The notes under the pieces are model-generated. The model was given only the letters and a program-made list of their open reading frames with translations, searched no databases and was not told where the DNA came from. Below, one piece after another: positions 1 through 10,338 of a stretch of DNA of 64,000 nucleotides. How positions within the stretch are numbered: the first letter of the stretch is position 1; the number at the start of each line of letters is the position of its first letter. The stretch is from positions 186,001 through 250,000 of the forward strand of contig NHZP01000051.1 in NCBI GenBank assembly GCA_003313425.1, read 5' to 3'. Origin of the DNA: Pseudopyrenochaeta lycopersici. Its lineage: Eukaryota; Ascomycota; Dothideomycetes; Pleosporales; Pseudopyrenochaetaceae. The translations under genes were made by a program, and so were the position numbers.

Positions 1-520
1 CGCTGCGCGAAGGCGATCTAAAGGTTGGAGAGATCTGGAGAAGGCGAGGGGCGCTTGGAAGACTTTATAACGTGATTAGATATGTCCGTAAGTCACCTTA
101 GCGTCGTGAGTTCTTTAGAAGCCTTGCTACTAGTAGTAAACTAGCTGAATTTGATGGATTAGAGGTGAGTTGTACTTCAATTGCAGTGGTGAGTTATATT
201 AACTGGCCTGACCGCCTACCTTACTTAATTAGTAGGCGGTAGTGGATGGCACATTAAACCTCAAACGCTCTTAACGTCCGGGAGCGGATTCAGATGATCT
301 GCGCTCAGTATGTGGCCCCTAGAGGCGCCAAACCACTCAGTAAGGACGATATCCTCGAGCCACATCGCTGGAAGCAACCTGAACACCTACACGATCAGCT
401 AGAGTCGTTTGATGAAGCTACTATTATGGTAGAAGGTAATCAACCGAATCTAGCTGATCACTTCCTAACACTAGATTGGCTACTCCTCCAGCTAGTGAGC
501 TCGTCAAGAACGGGGTCTGA
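1..520 (+). pseudogene. hAT transposase remnant, cut by left window edge
   Basis: Translated pieces look like the C-terminal half of a fungal hAT-superfamily transposase. Around 30-110 the frame reads WRRRGALGRLYNVIRYVRKS, and around 400-500 it reads EATIMVEGNQPNLADHFLTL followed by DWLLLQL. Both stretches are typical of the region before the hAT dimerisation domain. The frame is broken by stops between 106 and 290 and ends soon after 520, so no functional enzyme is encoded. A 9-bp stem (211-219 with 232-240, ACCGCCTAC/GTAGGCGGT) lies in the broken part. The family assignment rests on remembered sequence style and was not searched. The 5' part lies outside the window. Confidence 0.6.
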
Positions 521-1150
521 AAATCTGTCTAATCACCGGCACAACCACCAAGGACGTTTTGCGCTAACTTAACCAGACGACAAGAACCTCGGCCCTGCCT
601 AAAGAAGCTTCTGGTATCCAGGAAAAGTGATCTTGCCTTACCTATTGCCTGTAGAAGATGCCAACGATGATATAGTTTCCAAACTGAACGCCCCCTCCAA
701 GATGCTACCTCCCACTTCGGTTGGCTGGGATGCACGCGTCAGGACGCCTATTGCGGTGTTACCCAGGCGCTTAATAACTGGTAAAGCGATACCAAAGGAG
801 CATAGTAGCTGCAATATGGTATAAGCCTGGCGATGGTCAGACTGCGCCACGAACGAAGGCAGAGACTTACGAAGAAGATATACTGGTGAGGGTAGATACC
901 CATAGTCCGGTTGGAATATGCTATGCTATATAGGACCATGGCCCCAACTAGCTGACATGATGTTGCAGCTGCATTTGGTATAGCAAGCCAAAGCAGGAAC
1001 TGCTTCAATGGCAGGTTCTCCTGCCTTGCTGCCGAGCCCTCATGGAGCCTCGATTGTCTCGCTCCTGACCTGTTATGAATTCCCAACTGCATGCATGATG
1101 CTGCTGAGGCTAGGAATGACCCCATTGCGAGGCGAGAGAGTAATGCTGAC
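521..1150. other. Intergenic, no supported gene
   Basis: Only short overlapping frames occur here. The minus-strand frame from about 1150 down to 750 continues past the stop of the membrane-protein gene and is weakly hydrophobic near 960-1000. It has no start or splice site that I would defend. Confidence 0.4.
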
Positions 1151-1670
1151 TCATTGAAAAGACGTGGCTTTTCGTTTCTGTTCTTTGTCAACGGTATGAA
1201 AGCAACGCAGAGTCTGTATGTCGTACGGCATCGACGGAGCGATATCTGGTGTTGTAACGGCAGTAAATAGGTACGTAGCCCAGATTGCCCAGGGAGGGAA
1301 CTGCAAAATGCGCAATACTCGAGCGAGCTGATCACAAAACCAGTCAGCTGGCATGGACATCTTGTTTGGGAGGTCTTACGTTGGTGCCAACGAGAAGTTG
1401 CAGGTTGCAAAGCGCAACGACGCCCAGCCAGTATATTTGGCTTTTGGAGTGATGCGCCTGTACGGCTGCGATAACACCAGATGCCGATAGTCCTACTTGA
1501 AGAAAGCCGAATACAGCCGCTACTCTTCTTTCCCAGACATAGCTGTATACCAAAACTTCATTCGCCCTTGTCCTTTCGCGCAGCTGGACGTCGAAGTACA
1601 TCAGCGTGATGCTGAGTACGATCGAACCCGAGAAGCAGACGAGGAAGCAGATGAGAGGGATGAGAGCCAT
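1151..1670 (-). CDS. Small multi-pass membrane protein, hypothetical
   Basis: The two-exon model is complement(join(1151..1327,1380..1670)), 155 codons plus stop. The 52-bp intron 1328-1379 has donor GTAAGA, a CTGAC branch site and acceptor TCAG, and joining in phase 0 keeps the frame open. Four hydrophobic segments are visible: ALIPLICFLVCFSG near the start, VAAVFGFLQVGLSASG, YWLGVVALCNLQLLV and WAIWATYLFTAV. The frame is also open upstream of the ATG at 1670 back to about 1787 (it includes YNWDAFPRWC). A longer protein with another upstream exon is therefore possible. I do not recognise the family. No function is proposed. Confidence 0.45.
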
Positions 1671-2662
1671 TTCAAGGGCAAAGGGGACAGCGGTGCTGCA
1701 CCAGCGTGGAAAGGCATCCCAGTTATATACGCCCCCAAGATGCCGCTGCTTATCATGCCTGAGCGCTGTACAGGGGTGCAGTGTCACACCTCAGCAAGAG
1801 TGCCGCATGTATGAGGTTCATCGAGGCCTTGGTGCATGAATGATGTTGATCGTTTTACCACTTCCGCATGCTGTTGCGCCTAGTCTACAGAGTGTGAGCG
1901 AATAGCTACCTGTGCAGCGATTCACTGCAGTGCCACATGATGGTTACATAGGCAGGGTGAGCCTTGTCTCCATATAAGGTGTTGCCTCATGTGTGTAAGC
2001 CGACGATGAGCCCGTATAGACAGTGGCCGTGAATCCTTGCTTGTAGCTACACAGGGATACTGCGCATTGTTACTTCATAACTGAGGAATGATCGATGATC
2101 TGCTATGTGACAAAGCAATACCTATGTGGCGGACTGTCTCGTTGTTACAATAAAGAGCATAGATCATGTTGTGGGAAGTAGGGGCTGATCGACCTGTTTT
2201 TCTTGTTACCTAAAAGACTCCTGAGCTCCTCAGGGGCCATAAGTCATGCAGCCCAAGCGGCTGAGCCCCTCGCTCATGTTCGGCGACTACAACTCCAACT
2301 ACATGCTCTGCGTTTCGAATACGTTATAATCTCACAGAATAAGAGGGCAGTAAGTACGTCTGAATGGCCTCCGATAGCAATACTATATGCTGGATCACGC
2401 AGATGGACTGTTCTAGGAGAAAATAGCCCACTGATACGAACAATTATCTTTGAATATTCTCAACCCTGCTCCAGATACTGCACCTCGTATATCCGCAACA
2501 GACCTGGACTTGTGCGCTTACCCAAATCCAATCCTAGCCAGCTTCGCTCCCGCGGCATGTCATCTCTTAAATAGACGCCTTTCTTTCCCATACAAAACCT
2601 TCCACTTATCCGTTTACAACTCCCACAAAGACCAAATTTGTTCAACATCACCTGCTGTTAAC
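1671..2662. other. Intergenic, upstream of DNA ligase
   Basis: About 1 kb without a supported gene. It must hold the divergent promoters of the membrane-protein gene (minus) and the ligase gene (plus). I see no convincing regulatory motif. Confidence 0.4.
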
Positions 2663-5156
2663 ATGCCCTTTAACTTTAGTATCCTATGCGACCTCCTCAA
2701 CGAACTGGACCAAAACCGTGCCAGAAAATCATCAAGAACGCGTAATACCCTGGGTCCCAGCCCTGAAATAATTGTGTCCTGGTTCAACAAGCATGATGAA
2801 ATCATTCCGCGAGAAGGACAACGAGCCGTTGCCTTCTTATCATGTCTATTTCCAGAGCGAAGGGCAGACCGTGTCTTCGATCTGCAGGAAAATCGCCTCG
2901 AATCAATCATCATGCAAGCCCAAGGGCTCGGTGAGACACGTTTAAAGCAATTACAAAGTTGGAGGACTAGAGATGGTGCCGACTTTGCGTCCTGCGTCGA
3001 GCGCTTGATGTCTGCAACGGATGCAGAAGGCAGACACGGTTCAAGCGTGACTCTAGAAGAGCTTGACGAAACTCTAGACCGGGTTGCAGCCACGTCATCC
3101 TTCTCGTCCACCGGACTGAGGCAGAGGGTGGAAGCAAAATACGAGGAGCCGATTCGGACTTATGACGTGTTGGCGAGAATATTTCGAAGATTATGCAGCT
3201 CTGAAGCGAAGTGGATGGTCCGTATGATCCTGAAGTCCTATAGTCCAGTGCAGGTCCCGGAAACACTGGCGATGCAAAAGTTCCACTTCCTTTTGCCTAA
3301 TGTCCTGGGCTTCCAAAAATTCTTTCGAGGCTGCCGTAAGGATGTTGTCTGGAACCTCGATACGGCGGATGCCCGCCCAGCCAACGATAGCTGTCGAACT
3401 CTCGCTCAGAGACAAAGCCGCGCGTCGGTTAAAGCCTCAGATTGGAGTTATGATTACACGAACAACGCACGACAAGGCCAGAAGCATCAAGCATTGCTGT
3501 CAACTAGCAAAGGGTAGACGCATAAGTGTTGAGCGAAAGTACGATGGCGAGTACTGTCAAGTGCACATTGACCTGACTAAGGGAAGGAATTGCATCAAAA
3601 TCTTCTCCAAAAGCGGAAGAGACTCGACAGAAGATCGGACAGGCCTGCATGACGTGCTGCGAGATTGCCTGGGGCTCGACTCCGCAGACTGCAAGATCAA
3701 GAAGCAGTGTATTCTAGAGGGAGAGCTACTGATCTGGAACGATCACAGCGAGCGGATTGAACCCTTCCATAAGATCCGCAAGCATGTGCCACGATCCGGC
3801 CGATTCCTCGGAACTCGGGAAGACTCACCCACCAATATTAATGAGCATCTTATGATCATGTTTTATGATCTGCTCGTACACGATGACACCCCCTGTATAA
3901 CATATACTCACGATGCGCGCCGGCAGCGACTTTGCTCACTAGTCCACTGTATTCCCGGCCGAGCGGCCATCGGCAGCCGTGAGAACATCGATATTTCCTC
4001 TCGCCATGCCCCCGAACAGCTTCGCGAGGCGTTCTCTCGAGCCATTATACAGCGATGGGAAGGCCTGGTGCTGAAGGGACAAGATGGACCTTACTACTCA
4101 TTCTCCGGAAATAATAGATTCATCAAGTTGAAGAAAGACTACATCCAAGGGCTAGGAGACACCGCTGATTTTGCTATTGTGGGTGGCCGCCGCGATCCGA
4201 TGGACGAACACGAACTTGGGATGGGGAAGTTGCGGTGGACATCATTCTATATTGGATGCCTAGAGAACAAGGACCAGGTTTGCCGTCTTGACGTCAAGCC
4301 GATATTTCGCGTCATCGACAAGGTAGGCCGGCACGGTATGGCCAAAGAGGATATTCTTTTTCTCAACAGACTTGGATACTTCCAAGAAACACCTTTTTCT
4401 CTCTCCGTCCCCGAGCTCGACGTCAGATTAGAACGAGGGAAGCTGCCCTGGCCAACCGACTTGTTTAAGCGACCCTTCGTCGCGGATGTAATGGGTGCTG
4501 GCTTTGACAAACCGGCCGATACCAGGTATTATGCTCTGCAATTTCCTCGGGTGCAGAAGATCCATCGGGACCGTACGTTCAAGGATACGGTAAGCTTTGG
4601 CGAGTTGCAAGAATTAGCAAGGAAGAGCATGGAAATGCCACAGGAGATCGAGAGCGAAAACAGAAACTGGCTCGAGAAGCTCAAACAAACATACTCTAAT
4701 CCAGACTACCTGATAAATTCCATGAATCGCACAATCAGCTCTAGTGGTGGCCTAGAGAAATGGGAGAGTGAAGAGCAGGACAAGGGAAAGGTAAAAGAGG
4801 ATTGTCCACCTTTGGATGATAGTTTCTTTCCGCCATTGAAGCGAAAGCTCCTCTCAGAGGATTATCAACCGACCGTCAAACGAGCTAAGGTATCGCCTAT
4901 TACTTCGACAGACGCTGAGGGCATGCAGGAATCCCCTGCTACGTTGATGCGTACAAGCCTTTCTTTTTTCCATGAAGACTCATCGGTCACACTGTCCGCC
5001 AACTCTTCAGTGACTGAGCCCGCAGCAGAAGCGTTCACAAGAAGTCATGACGGGCAGCGAGGGTGTATAGCAACTTCATTTACTCACCAGGAAGTAACGA
5101 GTGAGACGGAGCACCAAATGGTCAGTTCCTTACGCTTGCAAAAAGCGGGTAGCTAA
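2663..5156 (+). pseudogene. ATP-dependent DNA ligase (ligase IV-like), one frameshift
   Basis: The gene encodes a DNA ligase of the ATP-dependent nucleotidyltransferase family, which seals nicks through an enzyme-adenylate. The ATG at 2663 opens with MPFNFSILCDLLNELDQNR, a fungal ligase-IV-like N-terminus. The first frame (2663 to about 3316) carries the N-terminal alpha-helical domain. The second frame carries the adenylation domain: KYDGEY (motif I, adenylated Lys codon at 3537-3539), LMIMFYDLL (motif III), EGLVLK (motif IV) and IKLKKDY (motif V), followed by an OB-like region and a low-complexity tail. The two frames join at an A5 run at 3316-3320. Removing one A gives the family-like string GFQNSFEAAVRML and 830 residues, so a one-base insertion is the simplest reading. 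No intron with GT-AG ends fits there. The catalytic motifs are intact. It could be a young pseudogene or a sequencing error. There are no BRCT repeats, unlike true ligase IV. Confidence 0.8.
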
Positions 5157-5333
5157 TGCGTAAACTAGCCCGGAAAATGTTCTCGTTGTACCTGCGAGAA
5201 ATATGTGGTCGATGAGATTCGTTTTGCCACTACAACATTCTATGAGAAGCTTCCGGAACTCAAGTGCGCTTGCAATCATCGAATTCATGACCATAGTATC
5301 ATCACCTAAGTAGGAGGGGTAATAGCTCTTGGA

Positions 5334-5512
5334 AGGATGGAGGAGGGAAGGAGGAGGGAAGGAGGAGGGAAGGAGGAGGGAAGGAGGAGGGAAGGAGGAG
5401 GGAAGGAGGAGGGAAGGAGGAGGGAAGGAGGAGGGAAGGAGGAGGGAAGGAGGAGGGAAGGAGGAGGGAAGGAGGAGGGAGGGAGGAGGGAGGGAGGGAG
5501 GGAGAGAGATGG
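5334..5512 (+). repeat. 11-bp purine-only minisatellite
   Basis: About 12-13 tandem copies of AGGAGGGAAGG run from about 5340, then decay into GGAGG/GGGA repeats to about 5512. The plus strand is pure purine. Runs of two or three G every few bases give triplex and G-quadruplex potential. It lies between the ligase 3' end and the FunK1 remnant. Confidence 0.95.
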
Positions 5513-5740
5513 ATGAGAGGTGGCCTCTATTAGATAATGTTCAAATCACATAATAGCTAGCTCAGAACATAGCATCGTAATGGATATGCAGCTACGATAT
5601 TTTGGCTGGCCATGAGATGCGAAGTTCTGACGAGACCGCCATGCTATTGTCAGTGTGGATACATGGATGGAGAGGATCAGAGAAGAAAGGAAGAAATTGA
5701 CGAGGACAAACTCGTGGGCGCTTGACGACAATGATGGGTT

Positions 5741-6753
5741 CTAATCAATGCAGCCTTCCAGAGGGGCAAGAAGACATGCTAGTGAGCTTGCTTTGTAGAT
5801 GGGCTTCCCATAGTCGCGGACAATGACACGGCGATGGACTCGGTTCGTGATTATAGGTTTCGTTGGGGAGCTCGAACAAGTGCGCTGGCGGTAATGGTGC
5901 GCCCGTGCAGCTCGAGGATCGCTTCCGTCCTGCGAGGCTGCTGCTCCCGTCTTTATACGACGTCCGGCGTCCGGTGGTGCTCGGTGGTGGCATCTGCTTC
6001 TGTAGTTCGTCGCTTTTGTAATATCCAGGCATTTCCGGACGTTCGTGCGGATATCATCGTCATGACCACCCACCCGAACCGTCTCGTGGTTAAAGTACCT
6101 TGCAACATTCACCACCCCTTTCCCAGTTGCCTCACGTAGCAGTTCGTCCTCCTCCTCGCGCTCTGGATACTGCCAAGAATCCAACAAGCGGCGTGTTGGG
6201 GTCATCTTCTCGATGGACTCTCCAGCAAGTTGTTGCTCGACCGGCGACGCAAGGCACCCGTTTTATTACTTGGTCAACGACAAGGCGCTCTTTGTGGTCT
6301 TCGCTGGACCTCAAGATACCGCTTATCTCCGGCCACGACGATGGTAGGGTCGAAGCCCAGCTGCTCTTGGTTCAACCAGAGAAACCCAAGCACTGAACGT
6401 ACGATTTGTAGGCCATCTTTGTTAATGTCGAATTGCGCGGAGGCGATACCGCCGAGTCGATCGAATTCCCACAGCCGCATGAGGGATCCACAAAGAGTAA
6501 AACCAATGACGAGGCGGCGGTTGCCTTGAGCGGCAAGTACCTCCCTTGCGTATCGGCCAAGATCAAGCCACGCCTTAGACGCTTTGTCGGCTAACGGATT
6601 GTTTTTGAGCTCTCCAGGTACGAGAATCTGTGACCAGCTGCATTTTGAATCCACGCCAGCGCTTGGATCATCCACAAAGCCAATATCTAGCTTGTGATCG
6701 GCCGTAGAGTCTTGCAGGGGTTGATGGGGCATCATGGGCGTTAAATGCGGCAA
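5741..6753 (-). pseudogene. FunK1-type fungal protein kinase, decayed
   Basis: Minus-strand fragments match the fungal-specific FunK1 kinase family. The order from the 5' end is ILVPGELKNNPLADKASKAW, GFTLCGSLMRLWEFDRLGGI, FDINKDGLQIVRSVLGFLW, then KRVPCVAGRATTCWRVHRED, SWQYPEREEEDELLREATGK, and finally NRVHRRVIVRDYGKPIYKA ending in EGCID and a stop. At least two single-base frameshifts separate these blocks (about 6280-6300 and about 6185-6200). The reading frame ends just before the expected catalytic HRD loop. The N-terminus has no good ATG. The remnant therefore cannot make an active kinase. FunK1 copies are often multigene and repeat-associated in fungi (family knowledge). Confidence 0.75.
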
Positions 6754-9412
6754 TTCCGCTTCTTCTGTGGCGACAGACTCTTGAATTCAGTTAGCTCCTG
6801 CTCCTTAGCTAGGAGAGCTTCATGCTTCTTCATTGATGCATACAATTCTTTCCTTGTGAATCTCAGAGAATCGGAGGGGTATGCGAGGGTATGCGGCTGA
6901 ATAGCGCAATTGCAACAGGAACTCTTGGACAATTGATTAGCTCCTTATTCATCAAAGTATAGTCAAGTGGTAAGTCGCACTTAAGTACCGGTTGATATCG
7001 AAGCTTTGAACCATCATGGCAGTCCTTCGAACTCCTTCTGAACCGAGCAACTCGTCAGACGCTTAAGGTCGATGAAGTTCACAAGATCCGCATATGGCTT
7101 ACTCAAGATCCTTTTCAGAAGTAGCCGATCACCTTGATGAATGCCTCTCTCCAGACGGAGATTCTGGAAGCTGCAGTATTGAGCACCTCGCGGTATCCCC
7201 AGCCATAGAGCCGCACTTGTAGTGTTCGGATCTTTCGATTCCCTGGTATGAGCTTGCTTCGCTTAAGCTAGCAATGCATCCCCTTCTCAAACCGGCGCCA
7301 GAAAACGCTGAACTCATAAAAGCTCTCATCGTCTCGTGTCCAAATCTGAATGTTTACATTTTGGCCGACGGCTCTTCGCCTTCTTGTAATGTGCCATTTC
7401 GTCAGCTCAATCCCGTTCACGCGAAGAGGTGTTTGCGCAGGTTGAGCAGCTTATCCCATATTTCTCTCGCTCATTTTCAATAGACGGAGAGAGTCTCGGG
7501 ACTTTTCGACCTCAGTTCGGTCGGTTTTGTTGGGTTTCGTCCGTGGGTTTATTTGTATACAACTAAGCAAACAAGCTTGAACGAAAATGCCTCGTAAAAC
7601 ATTGTCGATGGAGGTAACGCTGGGAAACCTACGATGTTCACTGCAACCTCCCCACAGATATTGGCTACTGCCGATGTATGCCCTTGATTACTCTCTGAGT
7701 GTTGTTTCACATACGCTACACGTACTTTGTTGCCGCGAGTCACATGGCCTGATGCTGCGAGATACTACCTTAGTGATGAAGGACATGCATTAGACCGCTC
7801 GAGACGAGACGACCTTTGATGACGTTGGTATGATGAATATGATGCTTCTACAATGCCCATGTACATAACACTGTCACATCGGAACACTAAAACAATGATC
7901 TTTCCAAGCATGAAACGGCATGCATGCGTGCTTCCCGCGCTTCCCCGTCCACTTCGAAGCTGCCACCAACTCAGACCCATACACAGAAGCGCGAGCGCCT
8001 CTGACTCGACGTAGAGGCTTCAAGGAGCTTGATGACGAGCCTACAGACGTTACAGTCGCTTGCGAAACCGCCTTCACCATTTGCGTGCACAATGATTCTT
8101 GACCCTGTGGTACTAGGGGCGCCTTTGCTGCATTTTAACCAATCATGTTCCTGTAACGGGTTCCACCGTCCACGCTGAAAGCAGATAATTGGTCACACAA
8201 CAGCATGGATATCCTAGTAAGGCAAGGGTCAGGAACCTTTGAGCACAAAAAAAAGGTGAAGGCAGTTTCGCAAGTGACTGTATGGAAGCGACTGCTTATG
8301 GAGTAGGTTTTGGAGACGCGGCTCTGACGATGCACTCTTCCCACAACTTTTCAGCGATCGAAGCAATCCGCGGTTACTTGCTCCCTTTAGCGCCACATCA
8401 AAGTGCCGTAATTAGCGGAAAGACCATATCGAGCCACCCAGCTAATTCCTTATTTATAGTTCTATTTATAAAGGCGTCAGCTTCTAAATTGGGCCCTCGC
8501 ATCCACCTCTCTCCATACGGAACGGATCAAGTCAGTTTTCTTGGAACGAAGTGTCCCCCAAGGCTCCTCCTTCGTTCCTCGTTAGCTTTCGCTACTCTTT
8601 TTCGTCTGCCTTTCTAAGTAGTTTAGTAGGCACTATGCAGAAGCCACACCTCCTCCAATTGCGACATCTTAAGAGACATCAAAGAAACGATAAAGTGATA
8701 GATGAACATGTAGGAAACAATCTCACAAAACTAGACTACATTCTCGACTTGCCTCTGCTGCGGAAAGCTGAAACATTCTTTCGACGCAAAGTATCGTGGA
8801 AGGCAAGGCGATGCTGTTCTTCATATGGCTCTACTAGAGAGTGACTGACGGCTTTTGTATGCAGTTTTGAGAAGAGACGTACAATACAGTATACTCATTG
8901 GGTTTTCAGGTTCGTGTGATTGTGCGCCATTCCACTTGTCTGGTCTTATCATACATATTAGGTCACTCGGAAAGCGGTGAGGTGCTTCTAGCTACAGTAC
9001 TACAGTAGATCTCAACGCAACTTGCTCGGAGGGCACCTAGGATATAGGACGACGTCAATTAGGACCCAGAGAGGCCGCTCACGCGCCAGGGAATGAGTAT
9101 TTTAGAGTAGTTAAGGCGTTACGCAGCAGGAATTGGTTGTTGATGTTTAGGACAAACACGGAGAGTGTAGGTAGGTTTTACAGTTGACAACGCCATAACT
9201 CAACAACCACTTGCCTAAACATAACAAGATTTTTTTTTCAGGCTACCTAATGTGATGCGATAACGAATTTTCATTTTGGTAATGGGCAGTCAAATGGTGG
9301 TGGTGGAGGTGGTGGGTTGTGTGGGTGGGTTATTGGGTAGTTAGCTGGGCCTTGTTGAGATGGTGGGCAAATATTGAGATCAGGTAGCTATACCTATATT
9401 GAACTAGTGTGG
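6754..9412. other. Long gene-poor stretch
   Basis: I find no intact gene in 2.7 kb. A weak plus-strand frame at 7274-7483 (MHPLLKPAPENAELIKALIV and on) could be a scrap of a larger gene, because upstream frames read FELLLNRATRQTLKVDEVHK with stops. It looks like a decayed F-box/LRR-type gene, but that is a guess. A GT-rich patch (GGTGGTGGAGGTGGTGGG) lies at about 9297-9330. Confidence 0.35.
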
Positions 9413-9422
9413 CGCTGTACGC

Positions 9423-9510
9423 GTAGCCTCAAAACTGTTGCGCGTTGACTATATACTGGGGGGTGGCCGAATATTGATTTGGGGGTGGCCGAAGAGTATC
9501 CACCTTCATG
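9423..9510. repeat. 88-bp direct repeat, left copy
   Basis: Matches 16985-17072 with one substitution near the end (CACCTTCATG against CACCTACATG). It contains two GGGGTGGCCGAA motifs. Read on the minus strand it has an AGTATATAGTC TATA-like site, so an old LTR or promoter-bearing terminus is possible. Confidence 0.95.
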
Positions 9511-10338
9511 TAGAGGGATCATTGCCTAGATGTGCCAGCGGGCGTATGTAGGGAGAAATCAATCAACCAATCGATCAATCCGCTAGCAACGGGTATGCCC
9601 GTCTCTGGATTATTTGATGAAATGCCTGCGCTTAAGGTTGTATGCGACGAGAACCGGTTTCCGTCATATGACCTTCTTTGCAGTCTCCCAGAGAATTTGG
9701 CCTACAAATAGGAACGCGCCACGGTTATGTGGACAATGAAAGCTTCACACATCTTAAGAGGGCGCTTGACTACTACTACATTTTGGTATCGGCGAAAGAA
9801 AGGGGGACACATGCCGACTTGCAAGGGCGCAGGGGTCATGCGGCATTTTGGAATGCACGACATGGCGTTCCGCTGCCCAGTAATCCCAAATACTTTCGCA
9901 CGCTGAATGGTTAGTAACAGTCACTGTCAGTCAGACAAGAGACACAAATTGTGGCCAGTCTCAGGAATGTGTCATCAAAAGTGGTCCATCACAAGTGGAA
10001 CGCGAGATTTGTGGCAGCACATGAGCAACGAATCGAATGGCGCAAAATCTACGGTGCCGTATTCGGTATCGATGCTGGTGTCGTGACCGGCACCAACCAG
10101 TAATGTTTAGAGGATGTATGAGCGGTTTGGGCCTCCCACCTTGTTTCACCGTAAAGAGGATTTTCATGATTGTCACAGATGCAGTCATGGCTTGAGCAAC
10201 TTTGTTTCTTCAAATATTTGATCATAGTAATTTGTGGTCACGGCTATGCTTAGAGGGCCGATCTGGTGAGCTCAGAGGAAAGAATAATGGCTTCACTAAA
10301 CCGTAGCTGCGACAATGCTTGCGAAATCAGATAAACCT
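9511..10338. other. No gene between left repeat and P450 3' end
   Basis: About 830 bp inside the candidate element, downstream of the P450 stop codon. Only short frames (for example 9678-9914 plus) are present and I support none. Confidence 0.4.

Noticed and set aside
748..1410. 220-codon minus-strand ORF
   Set aside because: It overlaps the second exon and intron of the membrane-protein gene in another frame and lacks coherent features.
5329..5553. 74-codon ORF rich in Glu, Gly and Arg
   Set aside because: It is only the translation of the purine minisatellite.
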